A program made the translations under genes and the position numbers. Below, one piece after another: positions 4,998-6,855 of a stretch of 6,855 nt of DNA; position 1 is the stretch's first letter, and each line of letters starts with the position of its first letter. The notes under the pieces are model-generated. The model had not been told where the DNA came from and made no database searches. It saw nothing but the letters and a program-made list of their open reading frames with translations. The DNA is from Candidatus Kerfeldbacteria bacterium (GTDB taxonomy: Bacteria; Patescibacteriota; Patescibacteriia; SBBC01): positions 1-6,855 of the forward strand of contig CAINXF010000057.1 in assembly GCA_903854795.1 (NCBI GenBank). Direction: 5' to 3'.

Positions 4998-5174
4998 CTA
5001 CATTCCCAGATGTCCGAGCAAGTGGTAGACCACGAGCGCCGGCCAGACCATGGCTTTCAACACGCCGAGCACGCCGTTCCAGAACGACGTCGCGTGCTGG
5101 AGGAAGTACACGAGCGCGCCGATGAACGCCAGCCCGTAGACCCCGCCGCCCACCGCCCCGTTATTGTTTCTCAT
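4998..5174 (-). CDS. 58-residue small membrane protein, apparently conserved
   Basis: My translation of the minus strand from the ATG at 5172-5174 gives 58 codons ending in TAG. The sequence has a glycine-rich N-terminus (NNNGAVGGGVYG), then GLAFIGALVYFLQHATSFW (14-32), then GVLGVLKAMVWPALVVYHLL (34-53). The GGGVYGLxFIGALVYxxQHAT...FWxGVLGxLKAxVWPA pattern is one I recognise from small hypothetical proteins in diverse bacteria, which supports a real gene; no function is known to me. One or two helices would cross the membrane. The ribosome site is weak (CGGGTAAT). The gene begins 44 bp after proS ends and leads the 199-residue membrane protein gene by 30 bp. Confidence 0.8.
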   Translation of the reverse strand: MRNNNGAVGGGVYGLAFIGALVYFLQHATSFWNGVLGVLKAMVWPALVVYHLLGHLGM

Positions 5175-5218
5175 ATGATTACCCGTGCGTATTAACTATC
5201 ATTGTTACCAAACGTCGT

Positions 5219-6427
5219 CTAGGCCTCGGTTCTATTTTTAGTTTCAGGCGCTCCCGCCTTCATGGTCCGCTCGCTCACGACCATGCGCACAGGAATACCG
5301 ATCAAGTCGCTATCCGCGAATTTTTCCCCGGCCGAGACATCGCGGTCGTCGTGTAACACCTCTTTTCCTGAGGTTTCCAACTGTCGCACGAGGTTATTCG
5401 CCTCGGTCGAGATCGCTGCGTCCTTCTTCGGATTGAGCTCGACGACGTGGACGTCGAACGGTGCGACCGCGGCGGGCCAGACTAAGCCCTTGTCGTCCGC
5501 GAACATCTCGACGATCGTCGCGAGCAGGCGGCCGATGCCGATACCGTAGGAACCCATGATGACCGGTTGCTGTTTCCCCTGCTCGTCGGTGAACATGAGA
5601 CCGAGCGGTTCGGAGTAGCGCGTGCCGAGCTTGAAGATGTTACCGACCTCGATCCCGCGCTGTTCCTCGAACTCGTCCTTCGACCTCTTGAACATGCCGA
5701 GCACTTCGTCGTTGAACACTTCCTTATTGATGGCCATCGACTTGTCCTTCGCGAGGTAGATCGTGTCCTCGCCAGCCGGACAGAGCGTCTGGAACTCATC
5801 GGAGAACTTTGAGAACGAGCCCCCCGAGGCGAACGTGCGGTACGTCCGGTCGCCGATACCGACGCGCTTGAATATCGTTGCGTACGTGGTTGCAGCCTTC
5901 TCATAGAACGTCTCAAGTCCTTCTTTCGTTGTGGTGAACGAGTACAGGTCCTTCATAAGGAACTCGCGCGTACGCAGCAGCCCGCTCTTCGCGCGTAACT
6001 CGTTGCGGTACTTCGTCTTGAACTGGTAGATAAAGCGCGGCAGATCGCGGTACGAGGACACATAGTCGCGCAACATGTTCGTCATCGGATCCTCGTGCGT
6101 GAGCGCGAGGCCGACCTCGGCGTCGCTCTTCAACTTCGTCTTGAACCACACGTCGATCGCAGCGTCGCTCCAGCGGTCCGTCGTCTTCCATATGTTCGGG
6201 TCCTGAAGGGACGACATCTCCAGCTCGACGCCGCCGAGCGCGTTGATCTCCTCACGGATGATGCCGACGATGCGGTTCATGACGCGGAGTCCGAGCGGCA
6301 GGAACGAATACACGCCGGCAAGCTCCTTATGCACGAACCCCGCGCGGAGCAACAACTGTGCGCTTTTCGCGGTCTCGTCCTTCGGCGTCTCCTTCTTCGT
6401 TTTGGTGAACAGTTGCGACTGCTTCAT
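5219..6427 (-). CDS. proS: Prolyl-tRNA synthetase, short form without editing insertion
   Basis: ProRS charges tRNA(Pro) with proline in the cytoplasm. The 402-residue protein has the bacterial-type class II core. It begins QLFTKTKKETPKDETAKSAQLLLRAGF, with AGVYSFLPLGLRVMNRI at 37-53 (motif 1 region). Motif 2 is at 139-160 (KYRNEL...REFLMKDLYSF) and motif 3 at 293-303 (SYGIGIGRLLA). The anticodon-binding domain is at about 322-395 (VAPFDVHVVEL...VSERTMKAG). Full-length bacterial ProRS is about 570 residues, with a roughly 180-residue INS domain that hydrolyses Ala-tRNA(Pro). Here that segment, between CPAGEDTI (216-223) and GTRYSEPLG (268-276), is too short to hold it, so cis editing is absent. 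The ATG at 6427 fits the conserved N-terminus; no Shine-Dalgarno is evident. This gene is the best taxonomic marker in the window. Confidence 0.97.
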   Translation of the reverse strand: MKQSQLFTKTKKETPKDETAKSAQLLLRAGFVHKELAGVYSFLPLGLRVMNRIVGIIREEINALGGVELEMSSLQDPNIWKTTDRWSDAAIDVWFKTKLKSDAEVGLALTHEDPMTNMLRDYVSSYRDLPRFIYQFKTKYRNELRAKSGLLRTREFLMKDLYSFTTTKEGLETFYEKAATTYATIFKRVGIGDRTYRTFASGGSFSKFSDEFQTLCPAGEDTIYLAKDKSMAINKEVFNDEVLGMFKRSKDEFEEQRGIEVGNIFKLGTRYSEPLGLMFTDEQGKQQPVIMGSYGIGIGRLLATIVEMFADDKGLVWPAAVAPFDVHVVELNPKKDAAISTEANNLVRQLETSGKEVLHDDRDVSAGEKFADSDLIGIPVRMVVSERTMKAGAPETKNRTEA

Positions 6428-6497
6428 ATAAAGGTATTCTGCTTGAATTGTTACGTTACGTCAAACGACGGTACGTCCCGCCGCCGTGTTCCTATAC

Positions 6498-6564
6498 GTC
6501 ATGCCGAACTTGTTTTGGCATCTCAATTATGGCAAAGGAGACCCTGAAACAAGTTCAGGGTGAC
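6498..6564. repeat. Palindromic interspersed repeat, copy C
   Basis: The unit begins GTCATGCC and ends GGGTGAC. The right half is a perfect 7-bp hairpin CCCTGAA/TTCAGGG (6542-6548, 6554-6560); the left half is a decayed version (ATGCC...GGCAT) of the same AACTTGTTT-type palindrome. It lies between the PEP-synthase-type gene and proS. Read on the minus strand, the right-hand hairpin is followed by TCTCCTTT, so it could end the upstream transcript. It belongs with copies A and B by its GTCAT/TGAC ends but has a different stem sequence. Confidence 0.7.
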
Positions 6565-6613
6565 AGAGTGGAAACACGGCGACGCGCCCACTGCACTTCG
6601 CCAATACGAAGGC

Positions 6614-6855
6614 CTATAATTTTTTCACAATCCCCTTACCCGCATCAACCTCGACGATGTCGCCGGTCTTCAGGACCTTCGTTGCGTTATGCGTCCCGAC
6701 AATGCACGGGATCTTCATTTCCCGTGCGGTGATCGCGGCGTGGCTCAAGAACCCACCCGCGTCAGTAATGATCGCCGACGCGCGCTTTACGGCTGGAAGG
6801 AACTCGGGCCGCGTCATACCGGTGACCAAAATCTCACCTTTCTTGAGCAGGCCCG
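6614..6855 (-). CDS. PEP-utilising enzyme, C-terminal phosphohistidine domain (cut by window edge)
   Basis: Seventy-nine codons are visible up to a TAG stop. They contain the swivelling phosphohistidine domain of PEP synthase/pyruvate phosphate dikinase-type proteins: [13 protein letters not shown] (6-18), then [16 protein letters not shown] (30-45) with the phosphorylated His at 38, then IPCIVGT (48-54), and a closing [13 protein letters not shown] (64-76). The reading frame is open upstream past TTG at 6827-6829, so that codon is not the start and the gene continues beyond the window. Domain order (mobile domain last) fits PEP synthase-like or ATP-grasp plus mobile-domain proteins rather than PTS enzyme I; the full-length type cannot be settled here. 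Confidence 0.93.
   Translation of the reverse strand, partial: GLLKKGEILVTGMTRPEFLPAVKRASAIITDAGGFLSHAAITAREMKIPCIVGTHNATKVLKTGDIVEVDAGKGIVKKL

Noticed and set aside
4221..5195. Plus-strand frames of about 150 codons opposite the membrane proteins
   Set aside because: Extremely rich in D, E, R and H, as expected from the complement of hydrophobic codons; no start site or motif.
5482..5916. Arg/Ser-rich minus-strand frame of 144 codons inside proS
   Set aside because: Low-complexity composition from reading a GC-rich gene out of frame; proS motifs run straight through this interval.
6827..6829. TTG start for the PEP-utilising domain fragment
   Set aside because: The frame stays open upstream and encodes GLLKKGEI, which continues the family's domain, so the TTG is an internal Leu codon.

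Overview
The window reads as a piece of a small bacterial genome, most likely Candidatus Patescibacteria (CPR) or a similar reduced lineage. This is inferred from the very short prolyl-tRNA synthetase without an editing insertion, a run of compact genes all on the minus strand, starts that look leaderless, a stand-alone GIY-YIG protein beside dispersed palindromes, and small membrane proteins of a kind I associate with that group. TGA is used as a stop (the YCII-like gene), so the TGA-recoding CPR lineages are not indicated. Every gene I accept is on the minus strand, so transcription runs from high to low coordinates.

Layout from the upstream (right) end: the C-terminus of a PEP-synthase-type protein (6614-6855, cut by the window), a palindromic repeat (6498-6564), proS (5219-6427), a group of a 58-residue and a 199-residue membrane protein plus a doubtful 37-codon ORF (4233-5174), a YCII-like protein (3811-4191), a GIY-YIG protein (3422-3700), two more copies of the palindromic repeat family (3278-3416), a beta-carbonic-anhydrase-like metalloprotein (2498-3238) with its own terminator, and a 113-residue membrane protein (2030-2371).

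The left third differs. From about 292 to 1860 the base composition turns strongly AT-rich and holds two genes: a clear homologue of DpnI, the restriction enzyme that cuts Gm6ATC, and a membrane-anchored NERD-domain nuclease-like protein. A Nudix hydrolase starts 2 nt after the NERD stop and runs off the window. DpnI-like, NERD and Nudix genes are probably one transcript from an extended -10 promoter near 1845-1873. I read this as a horizontally acquired defence cassette against Dam-methylated DNA, with no methyltransferase in view. A 12-codon upstream ORF lies exactly where that promoter would start transcription, and its stop overlaps the DpnI-like start as ATGA.

Three promoters in the window share one geometry: an extended -10 (TGn plus TATACT or TACAAT) placed so that transcription should begin on, or within a base of, the A of an ATG. 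This suggests leaderless mRNAs are common here, alongside other genes with clear Shine-Dalgarno sites. No tRNA, rRNA or CRISPR array was seen, and no gene-free stretch exceeds about 230 bases.
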